A stretch of DNA of 64,000 nt from Gallionella sp. (GTDB lineage Bacteria > Pseudomonadota > Gammaproteobacteria > Burkholderiales > Gallionellaceae): NCBI GenBank assembly GCA_023229845.1, contig JALNYK010000017.1, positions 1-64,000 of the forward strand. Reading direction: 5' to 3'. The notes under the pieces are model-generated. The model saw nothing but the letters and a program-made list of their open reading frames with translations, ran no database searches and was not told the origin of the DNA. Shown here in pieces: positions 33,641 to 41,999 of this stretch; the first letter of the stretch is position 1; the number at the start of each line of letters is the position of its first letter. The position numbers were made by a program, and so were the translations under genes.

Positions 33641-33770
33641 TCGTTGCGGTGCGGCGAACTCATGGAAAACCAAAGCCGCCGGGCGGGTAGGGTGTCAACA
33701 CCCTGAGGGTGCAAGAACCTTCACTGTGAAATAAGTAAGTAAGCGACAAGACTTGGGAGGGTATTTGAAA

Positions 33771-34730
33771 ATGGGCTATGACCCCTTTGATGACTGTGAA
33801 TTGTCAAATTTACCGCCTGACGCGTTTAGTCCATTTTTTAATCCACGCGAAGAACCATTTGATCCTCAGGATCATTGGTTACGAACCGCAAATAAGGATG
33901 AACAACGCACCGCTATGCGCGAATGGTTTCGCGCGCGCTATTGTGATCCCGCTCATGAGACACCCTATAACAGTCAGGAAGGTGGCTATCTTTTTATCTA
34001 CGGCGGACCTTATGATCCAGCAGATGTTTTGTCGAATCGATTCTCCGGAATTGTAGGCGATGATTCAATTCAGGAAGTTATTGATGAGATGCACGATGAG
34101 GTTGGTGTTCAGTGGGCACCGATTCACTATGGCCCTCCCGATGACTTCGACTATGACGAACGATTTGACCTTGGGTTTAAGACGCGGGATGAGCCATTGG
34201 GCAAACTTAAGGAACGATTGCACCACGCTCAACGTGTGCTGACACTCGAAGGAGACGAGGCTGCAAAGCTCTTAGCCAAGAAATTGGTATTTGGTGCGGC
34301 TGTCGCAGCTCTTGAAGCGTTTCTTTGGGAGACTGTGGACTATTGCGTTGAGCATGAAGAGAAGGCTTTGCGTGATATTGTGACTAAAATCCCTGCTCTG
34401 CGAGACCAGCCGATGAAGCTTGGCGAGATTTTCGAGCAGCATGAGGGCTTAAAGGAGCGTGTAAAGGGTTATCTTCAAAACCTTGTTTGGCATCGATGGG
34501 ATAAGGTTGTTCCTTTGTTCAAATTAGGACTCGGCATACAGCCACCTAGCTTCAAGCTGTTTGATGATGCGCTCGTTAAACGCCATGACATTGTTCATCG
34601 AAGTGGACATGACAAGGCGGGCAACCCGATTTTGGTTACCACCGAAGAGATACAAGAGTTGTGCGAGAGGATCGAGGCATTTTCCACTGAAATTGATACT
34701 AAGTTAGCTCAACGAGATTTGCCTTTTTAA
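33771..34730 (+). CDS. HEPN-motif protein of unknown function, accessory gene
   Basis: 319 aa, not assignable to a named family with certainty. The C-terminal third is helical and ends in a candidate HEPN ribonuclease motif, Arg271-x4-His276 in KRHDIVHRSG, near a helix LCERIEAFSTEID. The N-terminal half is rich in Asp, Pro and Gly (YLFIYGGPYDPADVL). HEPN proteins are often RNases in toxin or defence systems, but a partner gene is not visible. The base composition is clearly AT-richer than the neighbours and it is flanked by repeats, which suggests horizontal transfer. The ATG at 33771 has GGGAGGG upstream. Confidence 0.65.
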   Translation: MGYDPFDDCELSNLPPDAFSPFFNPREEPFDPQDHWLRTANKDEQRTAMREWFRARYCDPAHETPYNSQEGGYLFIYGGPYDPADVLSNRFSGIVGDDSIQEVIDEMHDEVGVQWAPIHYGPPDDFDYDERFDLGFKTRDEPLGKLKERLHHAQRVLTLEGDEAAKLLAKKLVFGAAVAALEAFLWETVDYCVEHEEKALRDIVTKIPALRDQPMKLGEIFEQHEGLKERVKGYLQNLVWHRWDKVVPLFKLGLGIQPPSFKLFDDALVKRHDIVHRSGHDKAGNPILVTTEEIQELCERIEAFSTEIDTKLAQRDLPF

Positions 34731-35061
34731 ACTCGTTAGAACGCTTGCCTTTATAGTTGAAGCAAATAGCGGGCGACAGCCCGCCATATGCTTTGATGGT
34801 TTTGGTTTTGAAGTTGAGTTTTCCTTCCCCTGTGCCCGCCGAGTAGCGGAAAACGGTCAGGGGTAGTCGGCGAGGACTGTCTGAGCGCGTAGCGCGAGTT
34901 CCGCAGCCGCCTGACCGTTTGAGCAACGCAGGGAACCGCGAAGCGGCGGCAAGCTGGGGGCGACTTCTTTTGGTTCCTTTTCCTGGCAAGACAAGAAAAG
35001 GAACTAGCTGTCGGGCTACCCCCGACGGTTTTGATTTTTGCAGTTCATGCTTCGACAAGCT
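34731..35061. other. Intergenic stretch with repetitive, structured sequence
   Basis: No convincing gene. It contains short inverted segments, for example GGTTCCTTTTC near 34970 with its complement in GAAAAGGAAC near 35000, and GCGC-GTA-GCGC near 34890. The GC-rich block 34835-35010 looks to me like a dispersed intergenic repeat of proteobacteria, but this is from memory. An open frame on the minus strand here has a composition unlike a protein. Confidence 0.4.
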
Positions 35062-35120
35062 GATGTAACTACTAGCCATTCGACTAAGCTGGCAAAAAAC
35101 GCCAGCCAAGTCGCTGGTTA
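35062..35120 (+). repeat. 59-bp dispersed repeat, copy A
   Basis: Matches the reverse complement of 62711-62769 at 57 of 59 positions. Internally it folds through GCTGGC/GCCAGC with flanking GACT/AGTC. In the other copy it interrupts a REP palindrome, which sets its ends. Confidence 0.85.
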
Positions 35121-35142
35121 TCAGCACGAACGGACCTTGTTG

Positions 35143-35538
35143 CTATCCCTGCGTCGCCGCAATAAACCTCGCCGTAACGAAGTCCATCATGCTGACGTGA
35201 TTGACGAACCAGTCGCCGACGTCCTTGTCCAGCCAGCCGCGCAACGCCTCCGCATCGCGTCCCTGTTTCCATTGCGCGACGCGGGTCTCCATCTCCGCCA
35301 GCACGCGGTCGTGCTCGCCCTTGTGCATCGGGTAGGGCGGGAACTGGGCTTCGCGCATCTGGCGTTCTTCCTCGCCGAAATGGGTGCGGGTGTGTTCAAG
35401 CAGACGATCCAGCAATGCGTCAACTTCGGCGGTGGTGCCTTCTTTCGCCAGCGCGGCTAGCAGTTGTTCGCGCATTTCGATGAATTCGGCGTGGTCGTGG
35501 TTCATGAAGTCCAGGGCGACCTGTGGGTATTCGAGCAT
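35143..35538 (-). CDS. Bacteriohemerythrin
   Basis: 131-aa stand-alone hemerythrin with a four-helix bundle that binds a di-iron O2 site. Ligand motifs are visible: MNHDHAEFIEM, HTRTHFGEEE, HKGEHDRVL and VNHVSMMD. It may store, buffer or sense O2, plausible in a microaerophile. The ATG at 35538 gives the usual N-terminus LEYPQVALDFMN; an in-frame start 45 bp upstream would add unrelated residues. It is divergent from ribF. Confidence 0.92.
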   Translation of the reverse strand: MLEYPQVALDFMNHDHAEFIEMREQLLAALAKEGTTAEVDALLDRLLEHTRTHFGEEERQMREAQFPPYPMHKGEHDRVLAEMETRVAQWKQGRDAEALRGWLDKDVGDWFVNHVSMMDFVTARFIAATQG

Positions 35539-35585
35539 GTGTTTGTCCTTGGTGTTCGAGTGGGCGTTCAGGGCGCGTCTCACTG

Positions 35586-35591
35586 TATAAT
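35586..35591 (+). promoter_or_regulatory. Candidate -10 for ribF-ileS-lspA
   Basis: A perfect TATAAT ends nine bases before the ribF ATG. A transcript starting near 35598 would have almost no leader. No good -35 was found. Confidence 0.3.
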
Positions 35592-35600
35592 CGCGCCCCT

Positions 35601-36527
35601 ATGCAAATTCTACGCGGACTTTATTCCCCTGACACGCAGGCCGTCGCCCTCACCATCGGAAATTTCGATGGCGTGCACCTCGGGCATCGGGCTTTACTTG
35701 ACGAATTGTACGGCGAGGCTGCGCCGCGCGGCTTGCAGACGGCGGTGGTGATCTTCGAGCCGCATCCGCGCGAGTTCTTCACGCCGCAGCAGGCGCCGGC
35801 GCGGTTGACCAGCCTGCGCGAGAAGCTGGAGTTGTTCCGCGAGATGGGCGTGAATCGCGTGCATGTGTGTCGCTTCGACGCGGCGTTCGCGAAGATGAGC
35901 GCGGCGGATTTCATCCATGCGCTGCACGAGAGGCTGAATGCGAAGTTCGTGCTGATCGGCGACGACTTCCGCTTCGGCAGCGGGCGCGCTGGGGATTTCG
36001 GGCTGATGGAAAAGATAGGCGCTGAGCGCGGTTTTGCGGTGCGCGCGGTGCACAGCATATTGCACGACGGCGTGCGCATCTCCAGCACCGGCATACGCGC
36101 GGCGCTGGCGGCGGGGCAGTTGCGCCGGGCGCACGATTACCTGGGGCGGCCCTACAGCATCAGCGGGCGCGTGGTGCATGGCGACAAGCTGGGCGGGAAG
36201 ATCGGTTTTCCTACCGCGAACATCCAGCTGAAGCACAACCTGCCGCCGCTGTCCGGCATCTATGTGGTGCAGGTGCATGCCGAGGAGATGGGCGTGTTGC
36301 AGGGCGTCGCGAGTCTGGGCGTGCGCCCGACCGTGAAGCGGGATGCGAAGCCGGTGCTGGAAGTGCATTTGTTCGAGTTCGCGCAGAAGATATATGGACT
36401 CCACCTGCGGGTGGAATTCCTGCAGAAGCTGCGCGACGAAGAGAAGTACCCGGATGTGGAAAGTTTGACAAAACAGATCGCGCTCGATGTGGCGCATGCG
36501 AAAAAGTGGTTTGAACAACATGACTGA
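35601..36527 (+). CDS. ribF: Bifunctional riboflavin kinase/FMN adenylyltransferase
   Basis: Converts riboflavin to FMN and then FAD. 308 aa. The N-terminal adenylyltransferase domain has TIGNFDGVHLGHRALL and the C-terminal signature ISSTGIRAAL. The kinase domain begins near 185 with GRVVHGDKLGGKIGFPTANI and includes GVASLGVRPT. The ATG at 35601 matches the family start. It overlaps ileS by eight bases; ribF-ileS-lspA-ispH is a common proteobacterial gene order and ispH follows further downstream here. Confidence 0.96.
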   Translation: MQILRGLYSPDTQAVALTIGNFDGVHLGHRALLDELYGEAAPRGLQTAVVIFEPHPREFFTPQQAPARLTSLREKLELFREMGVNRVHVCRFDAAFAKMSAADFIHALHERLNAKFVLIGDDFRFGSGRAGDFGLMEKIGAERGFAVRAVHSILHDGVRISSTGIRAALAAGQLRRAHDYLGRPYSISGRVVHGDKLGGKIGFPTANIQLKHNLPPLSGIYVVQVHAEEMGVLQGVASLGVRPTVKRDAKPVLEVHLFEFAQKIYGLHLRVEFLQKLRDEEKYPDVESLTKQIALDVAHAKKWFEQHD

Positions 36528-39315
36528 TGACAAGAAGAAGTATCCGCTGAACCTGCCCGACACCAAGTTCCCGATGCGCGGCGACCTTTCCAAGCGCGAG
36601 CCGCAGATGCTGGCGCAATGGCTGGTACAGCAGCGCTACCAGAAGATACGCGCGGCCAAGAAGGGCAAGCCGCAGTTCATCCTGCACGACGGCCCGCCGT
36701 ATGCGAACGGCGACATCCACATCGGCCATGCGGTGAACAAGATCCTCAAGGACATCATCATCAAGTCCAAGACCTTGTCCGGCTTCGACGCGCCCTATGT
36801 GCCGGGCTGGGATTGCCACGGCCTGCCGATCGAATTGCAGGTGGAGAAGAAGCACGGCAAGGCGATCCCGCCGTCGCAGTTCCGCGAACTGTGCCGCGAA
36901 TACGCGAAGGAGCAAATCGAACGCCAGAAGAAGGACTTCATCCGCCTGGGCGTGCTGGGCGACTGGGATAAGCCCTATCTGACGATGGATTTCCAGACCG
37001 AGGCGGACATCATCCGCGCGCTCGGCAAGATCCACGAGAACGGCTATTTGTATCAGGGCCGCAAGCCGGTGAACTGGTGTCTGGACTGCCAGTCCGCGCT
37101 GGCCGAGGCCGAGGTGGAATACGAAGACAAGGTCTCGCCGGCCATCGATGTGGGCTTCGAGGTGGAAGACAAGATCGCGCTGGGTAAGGCGTTCGGCGTG
37201 TCGTTGCCGGGCGATGCCAAGGTGTACGCGGTGATCTGGACCACGACGCCATGGACGCTGCCGGCCAACCAGGCGGTGAGCGTGCATCCGGAACACGAGT
37301 ACGCATTGGTGAAGACCGAAAAGGGTTATCTGCTGCTGATCGCGGAACTGATGGAAGCCTGTCTGCAGCGTTACGAACTGAGCGGCGAGACGGTCGCGAA
37401 GTGCAAGGGCTCGGCGCTGGAAAACCTGCCGCTGTTGCATCCGTTCCAGAATCGCATCGTGCCCATCATCTGCGGCGAGCATGTCACGCTGGAGGCGGGC
37501 ACCGGGCTGGTGCACACCGCACCGGCGCACGGCGTGGACGACTATGTGGTCGGCCAGCGCTACAACCTGCCGAACGAGAATCCGGTCGGCGACGACGGCA
37601 AGTTCATCTCGACCACGCCGGCCGTGGGCGAGACCCCGCTGGCGGGCGTGTTCGTGTGGAAGGCCAACGACATCGTGTTGCAGGCGATGGAAGCCAGCGG
37701 ACATCTGCTGCACCAGGAAAAGCTCAAGCACAGCTACCCGCATTGCTGGCGCCACAAGACGCCGATCATCTTCCGCTCGACGCCGCAGTGGTTCATCGGC
37801 ATGGGGCAGGGCGAAGGCGAGACGTTGCGCGATCTGGCCAACAAGGCCGTCGAGCAGACGCAGTTCTTCCCGGCCTGGGGCCGCGCCCGTCTGGAGGCGA
37901 TGATACGCAACCGTCCGGACTGGTGCGTGTCGCGCCAGCGCAACTGGGGCGTGCCGATGCCGTTCTTCGTGCACAAGGAGACGATGCAGTTGCACCCGCG
38001 CTCGTCCGAGCTGCTGGAGCAGGTGGCGAAGCTGGTCGAGCAGTCTGGCATCGAGGCGTGGTTCAGCCTGAACTCGGTGGACCTGCTGGGCGACGATGTG
38101 GAGCATTACCGCAAGCTGTCCGACACGCTGGACGTGTGGTTCGATTCCGGTGCTACGCATTATTCGGTGCTGGCGAAGCGCGAAGGGCTGCGTTTCCCGG
38201 CCGACCTGTATCTGGAAGGCTCGGACCAGCATAGAGGCTGGTTCCAGTCCAGCTTGCTGACCGGCTGCGCGATCAACGGACGTGCGCCGTATGACGCGCT
38301 GCTGACTCATGGTTTCGTGGTCGACGGGCATGGGCACAAGATGTCCAAATCCAAGGGCAACGTCATCGCGCCGCAGAAGATATTCGACACCATGGGCGCG
38401 GACATCCTGCGCCTGTGGACGGCCTCGACCGATTATTCCGGTGAGCTGACGATCTCCGACGAAATCCTAAAGCGTGTCGTCGAGAGTTACCGCCGCATCC
38501 GCAACACGCTGCGCTTTCTGCTGGCGAACATTGCCGACTTCGATGCGGCCAAGCATGCGTTGCCGGTGAATGAATGGCTGGAGATCGACCGTTATGCGCT
38601 GGCGCTGACGCGGAATCTGCAGGAAGAGATCGTCGTCGACTACGGGCGCTACGAGTTCCATCTGGTCGCGCAGAAGCTGCAGCATTTCTGTTCGGAAGAA
38701 CTGGGCGGATTTTACCTCGACATCCTGAAAGATCGTCTGTATACCGCGGGCGAGAATTCGAAGGCGCGCCGTTCCGCACAGAATGCGCTGTATCACCTGG
38801 CCCATGCGCTGGTGCGGCTGATGTCGCCTATCCTGAGTTTCACCGGCGAGGAAGCTTGGACGACGTTGTGCGGCGAGCAGGAGACCAGCGTGTTCATCGG
38901 CGAATGGCATGAGCTTCCCGATGCGCAGATGGATGGCGAGGCGTTCGCCGACTGGCTGAAGATCGAGGCTTGGCGTGCAAAGGTCAACAAGCAGCTGGAA
39001 GAGGCGCGCGCCGCCGGGATGATCGGTTCGGCGCTGGCCGCCGAGGTGGATGTGTATGTCGCCGGCGAGGAATACGACGTGCTGGCGCGTCTGGGTGCGG
39101 ACCTGCGCTTCGTGTTCATCACCTCGCGCGCCACGGTGCACCGCGTCGCGACCGAGGCCGAGCAGCACATCGACGTGTCCGCCAGCCTGCACGAGAAGTG
39201 CGAGCGCTGCTGGCACTATCGCGACGACGTTGGCAGCGATGCCGCGCATCCCGCGATCTGTGGCCGCTGCGTCAGCAACCTGTTCGGCAGCGGCGAGGCC
39301 AGACAGCATGCTTAA
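36520..39315 (+). CDS. ileS: Isoleucyl-tRNA synthetase
   Basis: Charges tRNA-Ile. 931 aa, class Ia synthetase. The HIGH motif is at 67-70 (DIHIGHAVNKILKD), the editing domain is central (TTTPWTLPANQAV), and KMSKSKGN lies near 610. The C-terminal zinc finger has two CxxC pairs (CERCWHY and CGRC). The ATG at 36520 overlaps ribF. A duplicated 15-bp segment covers its stop codon and the start of lspA. Confidence 0.97.
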   Translation: MTDDKKKYPLNLPDTKFPMRGDLSKREPQMLAQWLVQQRYQKIRAAKKGKPQFILHDGPPYANGDIHIGHAVNKILKDIIIKSKTLSGFDAPYVPGWDCHGLPIELQVEKKHGKAIPPSQFRELCREYAKEQIERQKKDFIRLGVLGDWDKPYLTMDFQTEADIIRALGKIHENGYLYQGRKPVNWCLDCQSALAEAEVEYEDKVSPAIDVGFEVEDKIALGKAFGVSLPGDAKVYAVIWTTTPWTLPANQAVSVHPEHEYALVKTEKGYLLLIAELMEACLQRYELSGETVAKCKGSALENLPLLHPFQNRIVPIICGEHVTLEAGTGLVHTAPAHGVDDYVVGQRYNLPNENPVGDDGKFISTTPAVGETPLAGVFVWKANDIVLQAMEASGHLLHQEKLKHSYPHCWRHKTPIIFRSTPQWFIGMGQGEGETLRDLANKAVEQTQFFPAWGRARLEAMIRNRPDWCVSRQRNWGVPMPFFVHKETMQLHPRSSELLEQVAKLVEQSGIEAWFSLNSVDLLGDDVEHYRKLSDTLDVWFDSGATHYSVLAKREGLRFPADLYLEGSDQHRGWFQSSLLTGCAINGRAPYDALLTHGFVVDGHGHKMSKSKGNVIAPQKIFDTMGADILRLWTASTDYSGELTISDEILKRVVESYRRIRNTLRFLLANIADFDAAKHALPVNEWLEIDRYALALTRNLQEEIVVDYGRYEFHLVAQKLQHFCSEELGGFYLDILKDRLYTAGENSKARRSAQNALYHLAHALVRLMSPILSFTGEEAWTTLCGEQETSVFIGEWHELPDAQMDGEAFADWLKIEAWRAKVNKQLEEARAAGMIGSALAAEVDVYVAGEEYDVLARLGADLRFVFITSRATVHRVATEAEQHIDVSASLHEKCERCWHYRDDVGSDAAHPAICGRCVSNLFGSGEARQHA

Positions 39316-39336
39316 ACGAGCCAGCATGCTTAAACG
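39304..39336. repeat. Tandem 15-bp duplication at the ileS/lspA junction
   Basis: CAGCATGCTTAAACG occurs at 39304-39318 and 39322-39336, period 18 bp. It duplicates the lspA start codon and gives an N-terminus reading MLKRAS-MLKR. The first copy contains the ileS stop codon. Confidence 0.9.
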
Positions 39337-39796
39337 CTGGCTGGGCTTGGCTGTTCTGGTGATCGTCCTCGACCAGATCAGCAAGCTGTGGATCGTCGAT
39401 CATTTCGTCTACGGCGAGAGCTTGCGGATCTTGAGCGTGTTCGATCTGGTGCTGGCGCACAACACCGGTGCGGCGTTCAGCTTCCTGCACGACGCCGGCG
39501 GCATCCAGCGCTGGCTGTTCTCCGGCATCGCCGTCGTCGCCGCGGTGTGGATCACGGTGCTGCTGCGCAAGCATGCGGCGGAGACGCTGTTCGCGCTGGC
39601 GCTGAGCCTGATCCTCGGCGGCGCGCTGGGCAACCTGATCGACCGCATTGCCTATGGTTATGTGGTGGATTTCCTGGCCTTCCATTGGGACGAGCATTAC
39701 TTTCCCGCCTTCAATATCGCCGATTCGGCGATCACGGTAGGTGCGGCGTTGTTGATCCTCGATAGTCTGCGCTCGCCCCGTCATTCTGCCGGATAG
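39308..39796 (+). CDS. lspA: Lipoprotein signal peptidase
   Basis: Inner-membrane aspartyl peptidase II that cleaves prolipoprotein signal peptides. 162 aa with four membrane helices. Catalytic-region motifs: VLDQISKLW, HNTGAAFSFL, GGALGNLIDR and FNIADSAIT, with the two Asp in the last two. The start is ambiguous: ATGs at 39308 and 39326 arise from a tandem duplication. I use the first because GAGG lies upstream. It overlaps ileS by eight bases. Confidence 0.95.
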   Translation: MLKRASMLKRWLGLAVLVIVLDQISKLWIVDHFVYGESLRILSVFDLVLAHNTGAAFSFLHDAGGIQRWLFSGIAVVAAVWITVLLRKHAAETLFALALSLILGGALGNLIDRIAYGYVVDFLAFHWDEHYFPAFNIADSAITVGAALLILDSLRSPRHSAG

Positions 39797-39930
39797 ATTG
39801 TATCTGCATGAATTATTGCGGTATTTTTTATGCCGCAAAAAAGTATATAGGCCTTCAGGTTTTCCCCAAAACTCGTTTTTTATGTTCAAATCGAGCCTGT
39901 TCATGGGAGAGCAGGGGACGGGGACCGCAA

Positions 39931-40920
39931 GTGGGCGCAGATGAGCTTCTGAAGCAGAACTTGGCAATTGAACCGGATGTGCAAAATTTCATCGGTTTTG
40001 TGCTGAAAAGCGTAGGCACGCTCGGCGGGAGCGTGTTCGCGGCTTCGATCGCCCTGCTGAAGTTGCTGGAGCAGTTGCGCTACGCCGGGGCGGGTGTCGG
40101 TCAGCCGTTGACGGTCCGCTTGCTATTGCAGGAGCAGCAGCTGGTCGCGCAGTGGGGCGATGCGGATCGCTTCGGGATCGTCGATTTCGTCCAGCAGCCT
40201 CCCGCGGATCGCGTCGCCGAACTGCGTGCCTTCCTAGAAAATTCGGTCGCGCTGGTGGATCCGGAGATACTGTTGCAGCGCAACGTCGAGATGATGCGCC
40301 GCTTCGACGAGAGTCGTGCGCATGCCGAACGCGAACTGGCCGATCTGCAGCGCAACCTGCTGCAGCGCCAGCGCGAACTCCAGGAATCCACCCTTCAGGC
40401 GCAGACCGATGCGCTGACCGGACTGTTCAACCGCCGCGCTTACGACGAGAAGCTGAAGAGCGCGTTCCTGCACACCATGCGCCAGAAGGATTCCCCGCTG
40501 TCGCTGATGCTGTTCGATCTGGATCACTTCAAGGAGATCAACGACGAATTCGGGCATCAGTACGGCGATGCTTATCTCAACAAGATGGCGGTGGTGTTGC
40601 GCGAGATATTGCGGGAGGATGTCGATATGGCCTTCCGTTTCGGCGGCGACGAGTTCGCCGCGGTGATATTTGCCGATCATGCCGTCGCCTGCGGGAAGGC
40701 AAGACTGGTGCTGCAGCTGATGGAAGGCAAGGTCAGTGTAGGTATCACCGCTATTAACAGTAATACCCCGGACGCGCTCACGTTGGAGGAATTCATCCGC
40801 CGCGCCGACGATGCCTTGTATCAGGCCAAGCGCCAAGGCCGCGGAAGGGCCATCGTCGAAATCTGCCCGTCGCAATCCAATGGTTTGTGCACGTCTCCCT
40901 GCCCGGAAATACCAAGCTGA
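39931..40920 (+). CDS. Diguanylate cyclase (GGDEF) heading the stressosome module
   Basis: 329 aa. N-terminal region (1-110) of unknown fold, then a coiled segment (115-155) and a GGDEF domain with the catalytic motif GGDEF at 238-242 (FRFGGDEFAAV), substrate loop DLDHFKEINDEFGH and DDALYQAKRQGRGR. The position of the allosteric RxxD site reads EDVD, so product inhibition may be absent. The GTG at 39931 is preferred because GGGGAC precedes it. Its stop overlaps the start of the RsbT/phosphatase gene (TGATG), so it is translationally linked to stressosome components. Confidence 0.85.
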   Translation: MGADELLKQNLAIEPDVQNFIGFVLKSVGTLGGSVFAASIALLKLLEQLRYAGAGVGQPLTVRLLLQEQQLVAQWGDADRFGIVDFVQQPPADRVAELRAFLENSVALVDPEILLQRNVEMMRRFDESRAHAERELADLQRNLLQRQRELQESTLQAQTDALTGLFNRRAYDEKLKSAFLHTMRQKDSPLSLMLFDLDHFKEINDEFGHQYGDAYLNKMAVVLREILREDVDMAFRFGGDEFAAVIFADHAVACGKARLVLQLMEGKVSVGITAINSNTPDALTLEEFIRRADDALYQAKRQGRGRAIVEICPSQSNGLCTSPCPEIPS

Positions 40921-41963
40921 TGACGAATCACGGAATCATCGACAGCGCCAAGGATTGCAGACTGCTACACAGTGTTCCGACCAAGGACGAAAGTTCGCTG
41001 GTGGTGTTGCGCTCCAAGCTGTTTTCTGCGGCAAACCGCCTCGGCGCCTCCGACCTGAAGCGCGAGAACATGCAGTTGGTCGCATCCGAACTGGCGACAA
41101 ACAACATCAAGCATGCCGGCGGGCGCGGCATGATCCAGATATGGCAGCAGCCCGGGCAGGTGCTGGATATTTTCTCGATCGACTACGGCCCCGGCATAGC
41201 CGATCTGGTGCTGGCCGAACAGGACGGCTATTCCACCGCGAATACCTTTGGCAAAGGGCTGGGGGCGATCCGTCGCCTGAGCGACGATGTTCATGTCTAT
41301 ACCCAGATCAGGGGCGGCGAGCAGACGAAATGGAGCGGGACGGCGTTCCTTGCGCGCTTCCACCTGGCCGCCAATCAGGCGCAAATGCTGGGGGATGGGG
41401 CGGGGCTGTTCTCCCGTTCGCTTTCCGATTCGCGCCATAACGGCGACCGCATCTATCTGCTGAAGCGGGGCGACAGATTGCGCTGGCTGCATCTGGACGG
41501 CTTAGGGCACGGTAGCGAGGCGCAGATCGCCACCTCCAATCTGGCGATGCATGTCTCTCATTGCGACGGTCTTGCTTCGATGCTGGAGGGCGCGAATCGC
41601 CAGCTTGTCGCCACACGCGGTGCGGTGGCGGTTGCCTGCGAGATCGATACTACAAGGCGCAATCTGCAGATGCTCGGTGTGGGAGATATGCATGCCCACC
41701 TGTACGATCAGGATGAAATGAAACATTTTTCGTTTGCGCCGGGGATTCTGGGGCGAGAGCACAGGACGACGGAGCCGCTCCATGCCAGTCTGGCCCGGCG
41801 CGGACTGGTGCTGACCGCGAGCGACGGGATCCGGCGCAACTGGGATGCCGGAAATTTCCCCGGGCTGTTTAATCAGCATCCGCAGTTGATTGCATATACG
41901 GTAGGGAATATCATGGGGCGCGTTTCCGACGACCAGTCGATTTGCGTGTCGTATGTCGGATAA
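40920..41963 (+). CDS. RsbT-like kinase fused to a SpoIIE/PP2C phosphatase
   Basis: 347 aa. N-terminal HATPase of the RsbT switch-kinase type (about 30-140): ASELATNNIKHAGG, DYGPGIADLVLAEQDGY and GKGLGAIRRL. The C-terminal half (150-345) is an RsbX/SpoIIE-like PP2C phosphatase with metal-ligand motifs LDGLGHGSEAQ, VGDMHAH and TASDGI. In stressosomes RsbT phosphorylates RsbR and RsbS while RsbX reverses it; here both activities would lie on one chain. It overlaps the GGDEF gene by one base, and rsbR follows after 36 bp. Confidence 0.88.
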   Translation: MTNHGIIDSAKDCRLLHSVPTKDESSLVVLRSKLFSAANRLGASDLKRENMQLVASELATNNIKHAGGRGMIQIWQQPGQVLDIFSIDYGPGIADLVLAEQDGYSTANTFGKGLGAIRRLSDDVHVYTQIRGGEQTKWSGTAFLARFHLAANQAQMLGDGAGLFSRSLSDSRHNGDRIYLLKRGDRLRWLHLDGLGHGSEAQIATSNLAMHVSHCDGLASMLEGANRQLVATRGAVAVACEIDTTRRNLQMLGVGDMHAHLYDQDEMKHFSFAPGILGREHRTTEPLHASLARRGLVLTASDGIRRNWDAGNFPGLFNQHPQLIAYTVGNIMGRVSDDQSICVSYVG

Positions 41964-41999
41964 ATAATCAATCTAAAATCATCAATCAAGGAGGAAGGC

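Noticed and set aside
33689..33704. Palindrome AGGGTGTCAACACCCT upstream of the HEPN-type gene as an operator
   Set aside because: The centre is too tight for a stable hairpin, and its position 67 bp upstream with no promoter nearby gives no support beyond symmetry.
34699..35127. Minus-strand open frame between the HEPN-type gene and the 59-bp repeat
   Set aside because: Its content derives from repeated non-coding sequence and the 59-bp element; no domain and an implausible composition.
36211..38337. 708-codon minus-strand frame opposite ribF and ileS
   Set aside because: It is antisense to two essential, motif-complete genes and has a His/Leu/Arg-rich shadow composition.
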